A stretch of 64,000 bases of DNA, taken from positions 62,001 through 126,000 of the forward strand of contig NZ_FNUJ01000007.1 of the NCBI RefSeq assembly GCF_900107925.1, written 5' to 3'. A program made the position numbers and the translations under genes. Numbering within the stretch: position 1 is the stretch's first letter; the number at the start of each line of letters is the position of its first letter. The DNA is from Amycolatopsis pretoriensis (GTDB lineage: Bacteria > Actinomycetota > Actinomycetes > Mycobacteriales > Pseudonocardiaceae). Positions 16,100-24,405 of this stretch are shown one piece after another. Below the pieces are notes generated by a model, which was not told the DNA's origin, did no database searches, and was given only the letters and a program-made list of their open reading frames with translations.

Positions 16100-17842
16100 C
16101 TATACTAGTTTTTCATTGATTGCAAGCAGCAGGTCTCGCATCTCAGCTGGTACTTCATGAGAGTATAGCCTCGCGGATAATAATCTTGCGGAGACGGGTT
16201 TCCCTCCCGCTGTCTGAATGCGTCGGTTGATGCCAGAGATCAAATCCTTGGCGGGCGCGCGACTTATTCGCCATTCTCGGTTCGCCCAGAAGCCTTCGAA
16301 AACTTTCATGTAGGAAGAGAACGACGTGGAGAAATGGACCCCTTGACGTTTCTCGACCTCGAGGCGGGGTGCGAGCATCTGGCCGAATACTTGCTCCTTC
16401 AACTCTTCGAGAGCTTCGTCGACGTAAGATTCAATCTTGTCAACGGGGATTCCGGAAACTCTGGACATAGCTGTTTCGGATAGGAGATAGCTCTCGAGCT
16501 CCTTTCGTTTCCATATGTGAGGTTTAACTTGCGCCGAATCAAACTCGCCTATCACGCTAATCACGGCGTCATCATCAAGGTAATCCCTGTCAATAAGAAC
16601 GTGTATATCTACTGCTGAATCGAGTAGGGTGGAATTAATCCAGCCAAAGGAGCTCGCAAGCTTTCTTTTCGATGCTCCGCCCATTGGCACCACTGTTAGT
16701 CCACGTTCTTGTGCAACTAATTCTGCTCCGACTGTTTTAGCAACGTTGCGGAGGACTCTCATGTCATGGCCTTCCACGAATAGGGCAACCCGCGCCCGCA
16801 ATGCTTTGGCCAACTGAAGGTTGAAGCCGGAACCGAGAAGGCTATTCAACTCCGATAACACGGCTGCGTCGGTGACTGACTTGGATCTCCTCTTGGTTCG
16901 GTCAACAATAATTATCGAGTCCTTCCCTGCTTCAGCCAGCATCTCGGTAGCATGGGTGGCTAATATGACCTGACAGTCCAAATCTTCAAGGATGTGCACC
17001 AGTCGGCGCTGGAGGTCTGGGTGCAAGTACACGTCAGGTTCGTCGAGGATTAAGGTGTCTGAGTCCATCTGGCGCCAAATATGAAAAAGTAGCTGTAGCC
17101 AAATCTGCAGGCCGTCGCCTGCCCAAAATATCTCCTTTTCTGTTCGCCCTACGCTTTCGGTGTAATATAGATCTAAGGCTGCCGAGTCGCCCGAGGTGCT
17201 TAAGACTAGATTGATGCTGCCAATTTCGGGAGTATGTTGGAGTAGGAATTCATGTAGCTTGCCGTACTCGGAGGGGTCAGATTCTCGCCGGTAGTAAAGT
17301 TGATTTCTAAAGTGTCGACTCGACAGGCGTGTGCCAAGGTTGTCGCGTACGTGGGTCTCGGATAGAAGGTTCTCGTCGCGCTCTAGTGGAACCATGCTCT
17401 GCACGACTCCCATTGTTGAGTAAAAGCTCTTGACAACTCTGAGGTTGGATGGTTGAGCTCCAGGTATCTGTTCGATATAGAAATAAGGATTGCCTTCGAG
17501 TGGCCAGATGACATAAAGTGCCGCTTTGTTGCGGAAGTGAAGTTCGATTCGTGATTCCACTTCTCGAAATTCGTGCTGAACATTCTCGCTGACGAATCCG
17601 GTGGTCGGCGCAGAAGTTATAGAAAATGCTGCGACGGAACGATCTCGCTTCTCGTCCTTGGTTCCGAACTCTGGCTTCCTGCGCTTGGCTAGGGAAAGTA
17701 GGCCAGAGCAGAGCCTTAAAGCGTTAATTATGGTGCTCTTGCCGGCATTATTCGGGCCAATCAAGAAAGATGAACCTGACTTGAAGTGAACCGTGTAGTC
17801 GCTGAATCCTTTGTAATTCAGAAGCCGCATTCGCGCCAGCAT
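16100..17842 (-). CDS. OLD-family ATPase/TOPRIM nuclease (putative defence protein)
   Basis: This 580-residue protein joins an ABC-type ATPase to a TOPRIM nuclease domain. Walker A is GPNNAGKST (29-37), a signature-like segment WAGDGLQIWLQ lies at about 240, Walker B is LILDEPDVYLHP (264-275), and the switch histidine is H297 (LATHATE). TOPRIM residues are E357 (FVEGHD), D418 and D420 (LIDRD), followed by RKELESYL as in OLD nucleases. Such proteins cut nucleic acid, and several are antiphage effectors. No UvrD-like partner (as in Gabija) is adjacent, so it resembles a class 1 OLD. The gene is markedly AT-richer, with A/T-ending codons, than its neighbours, which indicates recent transfer. Confidence 0.85.
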   Translation of the reverse strand: MLARMRLLNYKGFSDYTVHFKSGSSFLIGPNNAGKSTIINALRLCSGLLSLAKRRKPEFGTKDEKRDRSVAAFSITSAPTTGFVSENVQHEFREVESRIELHFRNKAALYVIWPLEGNPYFYIEQIPGAQPSNLRVVKSFYSTMGVVQSMVPLERDENLLSETHVRDNLGTRLSSRHFRNQLYYRRESDPSEYGKLHEFLLQHTPEIGSINLVLSTSGDSAALDLYYTESVGRTEKEIFWAGDGLQIWLQLLFHIWRQMDSDTLILDEPDVYLHPDLQRRLVHILEDLDCQVILATHATEMLAEAGKDSIIIVDRTKRRSKSVTDAAVLSELNSLLGSGFNLQLAKALRARVALFVEGHDMRVLRNVAKTVGAELVAQERGLTVVPMGGASKRKLASSFGWINSTLLDSAVDIHVLIDRDYLDDDAVISVIGEFDSAQVKPHIWKRKELESYLLSETAMSRVSGIPVDKIESYVDEALEELKEQVFGQMLAPRLEVEKRQGVHFSTSFSSYMKVFEGFWANREWRISRAPAKDLISGINRRIQTAGGKPVSARLLSARLYSHEVPAEMRDLLLAINEKLV

Positions 17843-18423
17843 CTCTATTCCTTTGGGTCACCGTGTTCGTCGGACGTGTGTCAAGGTAGGGTCGTTTGCG
17901 TCAAGAAGTATGTTGCTCTGTGTATAGTTTCGATATGGATTTGTATCCAAAGGTGGTCCGTTGTGGCTGTCGCGATGAGGCTGGTAGGCGCGTATTTAGG
18001 TCGCTGACGTGCAGTTTTATACCCGGCAAACACTCCGGTTCGTCGCTGTTGCAGGGTGATCGGCTGCCGTGCACTGGATGCGTGCATTAACGTCACCAGG
18101 CGACGCGCGCAGTGCGACCCGGCATGTCGACGACTGGGTAGTCGCGAGCATGTTCTACCCGGCGCATCCGCGTGCTAACCGAACGTAATCACCTGGACGT
18201 CGAGCGGCTCAATGATCGCCGTAGTTGGTGCGCACGCTCGGCCGCAGGCATCCACGCAGTGGTCGACGTGGGGGATGCCGGACGCGCAGCTCAGGTGGCT
18301 CGCCTAAGCGGTTCAGGGAGCCGGTCACCTGTCCAACTGGCCGCTTCTTAGTCTGGCGATGTGAGTACATCGGGACGGGGAAAACCGGCCGGCTCCTGGT
18401 GAAAGTAGGTAGATGATCAACCG
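17843..18423. other. Gene-poor stretch beside the OLD gene
   Basis: No convincing gene is visible. Short open frames exist on both strands, but none has a ribosome-binding site, a family resemblance or genome-like codon use. The first half (to about 17980) shares the AT-rich composition of the OLD gene, and the second half returns to high GC. It may hold the OLD promoter and degraded island DNA. No tRNA, direct repeat or integration gene was found. Confidence 0.5.
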
Positions 18424-19020
18424 TTACGGCGGGGGACCGACAGTTTCGCGGCCCTCGAGGTAGTACTGCGCCACCGGGGCCAGCAGCGCCACGATCTCCT
18501 CGTCCTCCGCCTCGGCCAGCGGGGGCAGCTTGATCACGTACCGCAGCAGCGCGACGCCCATCATCTGCGCCGCGATGCCCGTCACGCGGATCTTCGGCAC
18601 GTCCAGGGCGCGCGCCACCTCGGCCAGGACCGTGCGCTCGATGAACTGGCGCATCATCAGGGCCACCTGCTCGTTCGTCGCCGCCGCGCGGAGCATCGCG
18701 ATGAACGGCGTGCGCCCCTCCGGCACCGCCCACACCGACAGGAACGCCCGCACCAGCCGCTCGCCGACGCCCGCACGAGGGCCGCTCAAGATGGCGGGCA
18801 CCAGGGTGGCCGGGTTCACCGGGAGGTTCATCGCCGCCGCGAACAGGGCCTGCTTGCTGCCGAAGAAGTGGTGCAGCAGGGCCGCGTTGACGCCCGCGTC
18901 GGCGGCGATCCCGCGGACCGTCGCGCCGTCGTACCCCAGCTCGGCGAACCGGTGGCGGGCCGCGTCGAGGATCTTCTCGCGCGTCTCCGTCTGCCCCGGC
19001 CGCCGTCCCGCCCGTGCCAT
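18424..19020 (-). CDS. TetR-family transcriptional regulator
   Basis: The 198-residue protein has an N-terminal TetR helix-turn-helix ([20 protein letters not shown], then [24 protein letters not shown], about 12-55) and a TetR_C-type ligand domain. It is divergent from hisF with only 38 bp between start codons, so it could affect hisF transcription, though no operator palindrome is visible there. ATG 19020 has TAAGCT (19027-19032) six bases upstream on its strand. It resembles the TetR at 23697-24311 in both domains, so the two are probably paralogues. Confidence 0.9.
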   Translation of the reverse strand: MARAGRRPGQTETREKILDAARHRFAELGYDGATVRGIAADAGVNAALLHHFFGSKQALFAAAMNLPVNPATLVPAILSGPRAGVGERLVRAFLSVWAVPEGRTPFIAMLRAAATNEQVALMMRQFIERTVLAEVARALDVPKIRVTGIAAQMMGVALLRYVIKLPPLAEAEDEEIVALLAPVAQYYLEGRETVGPPP

Positions 19021-19058
19021 CGTCCGAGCTTAGAGGGCGCATGACTACGCTGGTGGGC

Positions 19059-19832
19059 ATGTCTGTCGCGGTGCGGGTGATCCCCTGTCTCGACGTCGAC
19101 GCGGGCCGGGTCGTCAAGGGCGTCAACTTCGCCGGCCTCCGCGACGCCGGCGACCCCGTCGAGCTGGCCCGGCGCTACGACGCCGAGGGAGCCGACGAGC
19201 TGACGTTCCTCGACGTCACGGCCTCTTCCGGCGACCGCGAGACCACCTACGACGTCGTCCGCCGGACCGCCGAGCAGGTCTTCATCCCGCTCACCGTCGG
19301 GGGCGGCGTCCGCAGCAACGACGACGTCAACCGGCTCCTGCGCACCGGCGCCGACAAGGTGAGCATCAACACCGCCGCCATCGCCCGGCCGGAGTTCCTC
19401 CACGAAGCCTCGCGCAGGTTCGGTGCGCAGTGCATCGTCCTGTCGGTCGACGCGCGCCGCGTGCCCGAAGGCGGCGAGCCGACCGCGTCCGGCTTCGAGG
19501 TCACCACCCACGGCGGCCGCCGCGGCACCGGCATCGACGCCGTCGAGTGGGCCGCCCGCGGCGAGGAGCTCGGGGTCGGCGAGATCCTGCTCAACTCCAT
19601 GGACGCCGACGGCACCAAGAACGGCTTCGACCTCGAGCTCATCGAGCTCGTCCGCAAGGCCGTGCGCGTCCCGGTGATCGCCAGCGGGGGAGCCGGCGCG
19701 GTCGAGCACTTCCTGCCCGCCGTGCGGACGGGGGCGGACGCGGTGCTCGCGGCGAGTGTGTTCCACTTCGGACAGTTGAAGATCGGCGACGTCAAGGACG
19801 CGCTGCGCGAAGGCGGGGTCGAGGTCCGGTGA
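19059..19832 (+). CDS. hisF: Imidazole glycerol phosphate synthase, cyclase subunit
   Basis: HisF uses ammonia from HisH to convert PRFAR to imidazole glycerol phosphate and AICAR. The 257-residue barrel has both catalytic aspartates at their canonical numbers: D12 (CLDVD) and D131 (LSVDARR). Phosphate-binding loops are seen in VGGGVRS and [14 protein letters not shown] 19059 was chosen over an in-frame codon 15 positions upstream because TACGCT (19046-19051) is seven bases before it and the family starts [14 protein letters not shown]. It overlaps the next gene as GTGA, starting a four-gene operon. Confidence 0.95.
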   Translation: MSVAVRVIPCLDVDAGRVVKGVNFAGLRDAGDPVELARRYDAEGADELTFLDVTASSGDRETTYDVVRRTAEQVFIPLTVGGGVRSNDDVNRLLRTGADKVSINTAAIARPEFLHEASRRFGAQCIVLSVDARRVPEGGEPTASGFEVTTHGGRRGTGIDAVEWAARGEELGVGEILLNSMDADGTKNGFDLELIELVRKAVRVPVIASGGAGAVEHFLPAVRTGADAVLAASVFHFGQLKIGDVKDALREGGVEVR

Positions 19833-20206
19833 AGTCCTGGCAGGCACCCGTCGAGGTGAAGGTCACCGCCGCGCTGCTGGTCGGGCTCCCGCTGGCGTGG
19901 GCGCTGCTCGACCTGATCCCGGTGCTCGGCGCCGGGTCGGGCCTCGAGATCTACCGGATGCCCGCGCTCGCGCTCATCCTCGGCGGCGTCGTGACGACCG
20001 GGCTCGCGCTCAAGATGGGCAGCGCCCGCATCGGCGGCCTGGTCGTCAGCGTCGTCTTCGCGCTGCTGCACGCGTTCCTCCTGATCGGCGCCGCGCTCTG
20101 GTGGAACAAGCTGTTCTCCGGCCTGTCCTTCGCGGGCTACGGCTACGCGTTCGTCCTGTTGAACTCGATGCCGCTCAAGCGGCACATCCTGGGAGTACGG
20201 GCATGA
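19829..20206 (+). CDS. Small four-segment membrane protein in the hisF-hisI operon
   Basis: The 125-residue protein has about four hydrophobic segments ([60 protein letters not shown]). It is locked between hisF and hisI by GTGA and ATGA overlaps, so it is made with them. I recognise no family. A transport or regulatory role for the pathway is possible but unsupported. Confidence 0.75.
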   Translation: MKSWQAPVEVKVTAALLVGLPLAWALLDLIPVLGAGSGLEIYRMPALALILGGVVTTGLALKMGSARIGGLVVSVVFALLHAFLLIGAALWWNKLFSGLSFAGYGYAFVLLNSMPLKRHILGVRA

Positions 20207-20565
20207 CCCTGGACGCGGCCGTCTCGGCGCGCCTCAAGCGCAACGCCGACGGCCTGATCGCCGCGGTCGTCGTCGAGCACGCCACTTCGGACGTGCTGAT
20301 GATGGCCTGGATGAACGACGACGCCCTCGCGGCGACGCTCTCGACCCGCCGCGGCACGTACTGGTCCCGCAGCCGGGAGAAGCTGTGGGTCAAGGGCGAG
20401 ACGTCCGGCCACTACCAGCACGTCCGCGAGGTGCGGATCGACTGCGACGGCGATACGGTCCTGCTGCGCGTCGACCAGACCGGCCCGGCCTGTCACACCG
20501 GCACGCACACCTGCTTCGACACCGAGGAGCGCCTGCTCCTGGCCGACGAGAAAGAGCACGCGTGA
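20203..20565 (+). CDS. hisI: Phosphoribosyl-AMP cyclohydrolase
   Basis: This enzyme opens the purine ring of PR-AMP in the third step of histidine synthesis. The 120-residue protein carries the metal-binding IDCDGD block (D80, C81, D82, D84) and the C97-H98 and C104 ligands in [10 protein letters not shown]. The cysteine spacing matches characterised HisI enzymes. It is monofunctional, since no HisE domain follows. It overlaps its neighbours by 4 bp on both sides. Confidence 0.95.
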   Translation: MTLDAAVSARLKRNADGLIAAVVVEHATSDVLMMAWMNDDALAATLSTRRGTYWSRSREKLWVKGETSGHYQHVREVRIDCDGDTVLLRVDQTGPACHTGTHTCFDTEERLLLADEKEHA

Positions 20566-20915
20566 CCATCGTCGCCGACGTCCTGATCGGGCTGGTCGCC
20601 CTGATCCACGTCTACATCGTCGTCCTCGAAATGTTCCTCTGGACGACCCCGCGCGCCCGCGCCGCCTTCGGCACGACGCCGGAGTTCGCCGAGGAGTCCA
20701 AGACCCTCGCCGCGAACCAGGGGCTGTACAACGGCTTCCTCGCGCTGGCCCTCGTCTGGGGCCTGATCGCGGACCAGTACCAGCTCCAGCTCTACGGTCT
20801 CGTTTGCGTGATCATCGCGGGCCTCTACGGCGCCGCGACGGCCAGCAAGCGGATCCTCTTCGTGCAGGTGCTGCCGGCCGCGCTGGCCCTGATCGCGCTG
20901 CTGATCGCCCGCTGA
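20562..20915 (+). CDS. DUF1304 membrane protein
   Basis: The 117-residue protein has four hydrophobic segments and the DUF1304 features near its start ([20 protein letters not shown], then [10 protein letters not shown]) and in [16 protein letters not shown]. The family has no assigned role. GTG 20562 overlaps the hisI stop, so it is the last gene of the hisF operon. It does not look like a histidine enzyme. Confidence 0.88.
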   Translation: MTIVADVLIGLVALIHVYIVVLEMFLWTTPRARAAFGTTPEFAEESKTLAANQGLYNGFLALALVWGLIADQYQLQLYGLVCVIIAGLYGAATASKRILFVQVLPAALALIALLIAR

Positions 20916-20973
20916 ACACCCGGTTCGTGATCTCGCGGCGGTAGTCTCCGGCTTCCTGGGGGAAGGGGAAGCC

Positions 20974-21054
20974 ATGGGCCGCGGTGGGGGAGTGCCGGGT
21001 TCGCGGCCGTGTGCGTCATCGTGGCAGGGGGACGAGCCGGGGCCGAGGCCGTGA
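20974..21054 (+). CDS. Coupled 26-codon mini-ORF
   Basis: ATG 20974 is preceded by a strong purine-rich ribosome-binding site (GGGGGAAGGGGAAG, 20958-20971). A possible -10 (TAGTCT) is at 20942-20947. The frame encodes 26 residues rich in Gly and Pro and stops in TGA at 21052-21054, overlapping GTG 21051 of the membrane protein gene. The good ribosome site thus serves the mini-ORF, and the larger gene may depend on it for translation. The peptide has no recognisable motif. Confidence 0.4.
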   Translation: MGRGGGVPGSRPCASSWQGDEPGPRP

Positions 21055-21587
21055 AGACCCGGCGCCCGTACGCGGAATGGCTGCCGCGGCCGGAGAAGCA
21101 GGCGCCGCCGTGGGCGGATCGGGCCACGGCGCTGCTGGACCGGCGGTTCCGGCTCTGGGCGGTGGTCATGGTGCTGGGGATCTTCGTCGCGGTGGCGTGC
21201 CTGTTCACCGGCGAGGTGGCGGCCATGATCGTCGGCCCGGTGCTCGGGGCGGGCGGCGTCCTCGGCGCGTTCCTCCCGGAGCGACGCCTGCGCGCGGCAC
21301 GCCGGACCGGCTGGCGCACGGCCGAAGTGACCATTTCCCTCAACGGGGGCAAAGACAACTACGTGCTGATCGCCGTGCGGTTCGCGGACGGCAGCCGGAT
21401 CGACCTCTGGTCCCGGCCCGGCAGCCTGACCGTGCCGACGTTGCGGTATCCGCCCAGCCTGCCGGCCATCATCGCCGGCCACGGGCCGGCGATGAGCGTC
21501 CTGGTCCCGCCGAACCCGCCGGCGCGCGACAAGCCGGTGCTGTTCGGGGCGCGCGCCGAGACCTACCGGTGGAGGCCGGGGAATTGA
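21051..21587 (+). CDS. Two-segment membrane protein of unknown function
   Basis: The protein of about 178 residues starts VKTRRPYAEWLPRPEK, has two adjacent membrane segments (about 36-75, from WAVVMVLGIFVAVACLF to VGPVLGAGGVLGAFL), and a C-terminal soluble domain of about 100 residues resembling the small beta domains that follow such hairpins in DUF3592-like proteins. GTG 21051 is preferred because it overlaps the stop of a mini-ORF with a strong ribosome site; GTG 21009 is an alternative. The 3' end overlaps the converging DUF397 gene by 25 bp. Confidence 0.65.
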   Translation: MKTRRPYAEWLPRPEKQAPPWADRATALLDRRFRLWAVVMVLGIFVAVACLFTGEVAAMIVGPVLGAGGVLGAFLPERRLRAARRTGWRTAEVTISLNGGKDNYVLIAVRFADGSRIDLWSRPGSLTVPTLRYPPSLPAIIAGHGPAMSVLVPPNPPARDKPVLFGARAETYRWRPGN

Positions 21588-21751
21588 CCGAGCACCGGCA
21601 GGGCGGCTCGCCACGCGGCGGCGGAGACGGTGAGCTGACCCGCGCGCCGGGCCTTGGTGTCCCGCACCCCCACGACCGGCCCCATCGCCACCTCGACACA
21701 GTTGTCGTTGGGGCCGCTGTAGGAAGACTTGCGCCACCCGGTCGAGCCCAC
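21563..21751 (-). CDS. DUF397 protein
   Basis: This 62-residue protein has the DUF397 pattern: GWRKSSYSGPNDNCVEVA, then VVGVRDTK, and a terminal block with W-x-x-F-type spacing. In actinobacteria these small proteins are encoded beside XRE/DUF5753 regulators, as here (11 bp from the upstream gene), and relatives act in sporulation and antibiotic control (the WhiJ/BldB type). The pair may act as regulator and antagonist. Confidence 0.9.
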   Translation of the reverse strand: MGSTGWRKSSYSGPNDNCVEVAMGPVVGVRDTKARRAGQLTVSAAAWRAALPVLGQFPGLHR

Positions 21752-21762
21752 GATCGCCTCCG

Positions 21763-22596
21763 TTATCGGGCGGCTTCCCGAAGCAGGGCTTGGGAAGCCT
21801 CTTCGCTCAGAGCTAGTCCGCGTAGCACCTTAGCATCGCGCTTGTGGCCTGTGGTCTGGGATTCCTCGTGGAGGAAGGCAGTCGAGCTCACGTGTTCCAC
21901 CGAAGCGATCGGCGGTGAGTCGGCGAACTCGTAAATATCGAACGGGCCGATCAGTCCGGGGTGGTAGCCGATCCCGGACGGCACGATGTGCAGGCTGATG
22001 TTCGCGCGCTCGGACATTGCCAGCAGGTGATCGACCTGGTCGGACATGACCTCGGTGCCGCCGAAGTTCTCCCGGAGGGACTGTTCGCCGATCAGGGCGA
22101 TGAACCGCACCGGGTCCCGGCGAGTGAGGATCCGCTGCCGATCGAGCCTGATCCGGAGCCGGTTGTCGGCCTGTTCGATCGGTAGCGAGAGCTGGTCCAT
22201 GATCGAGCGGATGTAATCCGGGGTCTGCAGCAGTCCGGGAATCAGCAGGGGCGACCACGTGGTGATGACCGTTGCCGTGCTTTCCAGGTTCAGCCGGGTG
22301 GTGAGGGCAAAAGGGATGTCCGAGTTGCTCGACGCGAGCCAATTGGGTTCCCGGGCGTGCCTCGCGAGCGTCCGGATGCGATCCCGTTTCTCCCCGGTCA
22401 CCCCGAGCAGCGCGAGGATCGCCGACACGTCCTCGACGCTCGGCAACCGCTGCCCCTTCTCCCACAACGACAGCACCTGCGGCAGGACTCCCAATTTCTC
22501 CGCGAGCCTGCGCAGACCGACTTTGCGCGCTTCGCGTTCTTCGCGCAGAGAAGCGGCGAGCGTTCTCGCTGCCGGGCTTGAAGACGTTGGCTTCAC
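21763..22596 (-). CDS. XRE-family regulator with DUF5753 domain (WhiJ-like)
   Basis: The 277-residue protein has an N-terminal helix-turn-helix (LREEREARKVGLRRLAEKLG, then VLPQVLSLWEKGQRLPSVEDV) and a DUF5753 C-terminal domain (SPLLIPGLLQTPDYIRSIM, RQRILTRRDPVRFIALIGE, and PIASVEHVSSTAFL). Such regulators pair with small DUF397 proteins in actinobacterial development. GTG 22596 has TATGCT (22603-22608) six bases upstream on its strand. It likely controls itself and the DUF397 gene; other targets are unknown. Confidence 0.92.
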   Translation of the reverse strand: MKPTSSSPAARTLAASLREEREARKVGLRRLAEKLGVLPQVLSLWEKGQRLPSVEDVSAILALLGVTGEKRDRIRTLARHAREPNWLASSNSDIPFALTTRLNLESTATVITTWSPLLIPGLLQTPDYIRSIMDQLSLPIEQADNRLRIRLDRQRILTRRDPVRFIALIGEQSLRENFGGTEVMSDQVDHLLAMSERANISLHIVPSGIGYHPGLIGPFDIYEFADSPPIASVEHVSSTAFLHEESQTTGHKRDAKVLRGLALSEEASQALLREAAR

Positions 22597-22759
22597 GGAC
22601 GAAGCATACGAATCCCGTCGATTCCCCGAATGCGCGAACGGTGTCAGCGAATGGTGACGCCTGGTCCCTTACACGCCCGAGACGGGCGTTCGGTTGTCTC
22701 GTCGTCCTATGGTCTTTCTCGCAGCGTTCACGCGGGCCGCCGCGCCCTAGCATCACTCC

Positions 22760-23716
22760 ATGCGGGCACTCTGGGTGGGCATCATCGTCGTCTTTTCCGT
22801 CCTCGCCGGGCTCGGCGCCACCGGCACGGTGTACTCGCTCATCGTCGGCGACGACGATCTACTGGGCAACGCGATCCTCCTGATCGGTGCCACCGCGTTC
22901 GCCGTCCTCGGCCGGCACGGGCTGCGGGTCTTCGACCGCGGAGCGCCGGCCGCCGCCCGGGACTTCGGCCGGTGGCTGCCCGCGGCGGATCCCGCCGACG
23001 GTGCCCACCCGGAACTGGACGCCCGCCTGCGCCGGTCCGCTCGTCGCGCGACGGGCTTCGCCGTGGGCTGGGCGGTGGTGTTCGCGGCCGGGTTCACCCA
23101 GCTCTCCCTGGTCGACGCGGCCGCCGAGGATCTGCTCCACACCGGCTTCCACGAGATCGGCGAGGTGGTCGACGTGCGCCACACCAGAGGCACGACCTAC
23201 ATCGAGGTGAGCCACGGCACCCGGACCGACGTCCTCATCCGGGATTCGGACCGCGACTACCGGGTCGGCGATGAGGTGATCGTCATCTACGACCCGGCGG
23301 ACCCGTCGCGCGTGCGCACCGCGGACGAACCCAACGAAGGCGACGGCCGGCTCGCCCTCGGCATAGTCCCGATGCTGGCCGCCCTGTTCGGCCTGCCGTT
23401 CTCGATCGGGCCGGCGGCCGGCTGGCGGCGCCGGATCCGGGCCGTCGAGCGCACCGGGTGGCGGCGGGCCGGCGTGACCGACGACCAGCTGGGAGGGAGC
23501 CAAGGGCGGTACCTGGACGCGGAGTTCCGCGACGGGACGGACGTCACCCTCCGCCGCTCCTGGGCGTTCCTAAACCTCTCGCCGTCGGCCGGCTGGAAGA
23601 ACCGGCCGGTCTGGGTCGGTGGCTGGGGCAAGACGATGGTCGTGGGGGACGAGAAGGGCCCGTACGTCCTGGCCGCCCACGCGATCCGCGAGCGGGTCAG
23701 CCGATCTCGCCCGTGA
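22760..23716 (+). CDS. DUF3592-like membrane protein
   Basis: This 318-residue protein has two N-terminal hydrophobic segments, another near residue 95-115, and one near 200-215 (LALGIVPMLAALFGLPF). Between them is a small soluble domain (GEVVDVRHTRGTTYIEVSHG, then DVLIRDSDRDYRVGDEVIVIYDP) of the DUF3592 type. The final 90 residues form a second soluble beta domain similar to that of the protein at 21051-21587. ATG 22760 is six bases after TAGCAT (22748-22753). The function is unknown. The 3' end overlaps the converging TetR gene by 20 bp. Confidence 0.75.
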   Translation: MRALWVGIIVVFSVLAGLGATGTVYSLIVGDDDLLGNAILLIGATAFAVLGRHGLRVFDRGAPAAARDFGRWLPAADPADGAHPELDARLRRSARRATGFAVGWAVVFAAGFTQLSLVDAAAEDLLHTGFHEIGEVVDVRHTRGTTYIEVSHGTRTDVLIRDSDRDYRVGDEVIVIYDPADPSRVRTADEPNEGDGRLALGIVPMLAALFGLPFSIGPAAGWRRRIRAVERTGWRRAGVTDDQLGGSQGRYLDAEFRDGTDVTLRRSWAFLNLSPSAGWKNRPVWVGGWGKTMVVGDEKGPYVLAAHAIRERVSRSRP

Positions 23717-24311
23717 GGTAGCGCTGCAGGTTCGGCGCCACCGCACGCACCAGGACCTCGACCTCCTCGGCGGCGAACGGCTCGAACTTCGCCACGTACC
23801 GGATCATGCCCATGCCGACCATCTGGGACGCGCAGAGCGTCATGCGCAGCGGGACGTCGTCCGAGCCGATCGAGGAGATCAGCGCGGTGAAGAACTTCTG
23901 GAAGAAGTCGCGCAGCACGTGCCCGGCCTGCTCGTTGCCGCTGACGCTGCGGATGAGCGCGATGAACACCCCGCCGCCGGCGGCGTCCCACCGCGTGAGG
24001 AAGGTGCGGACGATGCGTTCGCCGAGTTCGTCGTCCGGGCCGTCGCGCAGGACCTTCAGCAGGTCCAGGGGGTCGAACGGCAGCTTCAGCACCGCTTGGG
24101 CGAACAGGCCCTCCTTGCCGCCGAACCAGTGGTTGACCATCGCGGCGTCGACGCCCGCGCGGGTCGCGATCGCGCGCACGGTCGCGCCGTCGTAGCCGTT
24201 TTCGGCGAACACGGCCCGGGCCGCCTCGATCAGCGCCGTGCGGGTGTCCTGGCCGGCGGGCCGCCGCCCGCGGCGGCGCGAAGTAGGCTCGGTGCTGTCG
24301 GTGGTGCTCAC
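23697..24311 (-). CDS. TetR-family regulator divergent from trpE
   Basis: The protein of about 204 residues has a basic N-terminal arm (SRRRGRRPAGQDTR), a TetR helix-turn-helix (ALIEAARAVFAENGYDGATV, then RAIATRAGVDAAMVNHWFGGKE) and a TetR_C ligand domain. GTG 24311 was chosen because longer in-frame starts would lie inside the perfect palindrome at 24335-24364, which is the likely operator. That position suits autorepression and possibly control of trpE. The two domains resemble the TetR at 18424-19020. Confidence 0.88.
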   Translation of the reverse strand: MSTTDSTEPTSRRRGRRPAGQDTRTALIEAARAVFAENGYDGATVRAIATRAGVDAAMVNHWFGGKEGLFAQAVLKLPFDPLDLLKVLRDGPDDELGERIVRTFLTRWDAAGGGVFIALIRSVSGNEQAGHVLRDFFQKFFTALISSIGSDDVPLRMTLCASQMVGMGMIRYVAKFEPFAAEEVEVLVRAVAPNLQRYLTGEIG

Positions 24312-24334
24312 GGTCCCATCATGACCTACGTCCC

Positions 24335-24364
24335 CCCTGAATTCAACAATCATTGAATTCAGGG
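24335..24364. promoter_or_regulatory. Perfect palindromic operator between tetR and trpE
   Basis: Exact 12-base inverted arms CCCTGAATTCAA (24335-24346) and TTGAATTCAGGG (24353-24364) flank a six-base spacer. The site is AT-rich in a GC-rich region and lies between the divergent TetR gene and trpE. It covers the expected -35 of the TetR promoter (with TAGGTC at 24323-24328 as its -10) and abuts the region upstream of trpE. TetR binding is inferred. Confidence 0.75.
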
Positions 24365-24405
24365 TCCAGGAGAACCCCGACCGGGGGTGCAGCACAATGA
24401 GGACC

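Noticed and set aside
17786-18096. Small frames of about 64-73 residues near the OLD gene, possible partner
   Set aside because: No ribosome sites, family features or consistent codon use. A partner for the OLD nuclease cannot be supported.
18209-19126. 305-residue complementary-strand frame overlapping TetR
   Set aside because: It is a shadow of the real TetR gene in another frame, with no domain match.
24365-24405. Tryptophan attenuator leader before trpE
   Set aside because: Only about 40 bases lie between the operator and the trpE start. No Trp-rich peptide or competing hairpins are present.
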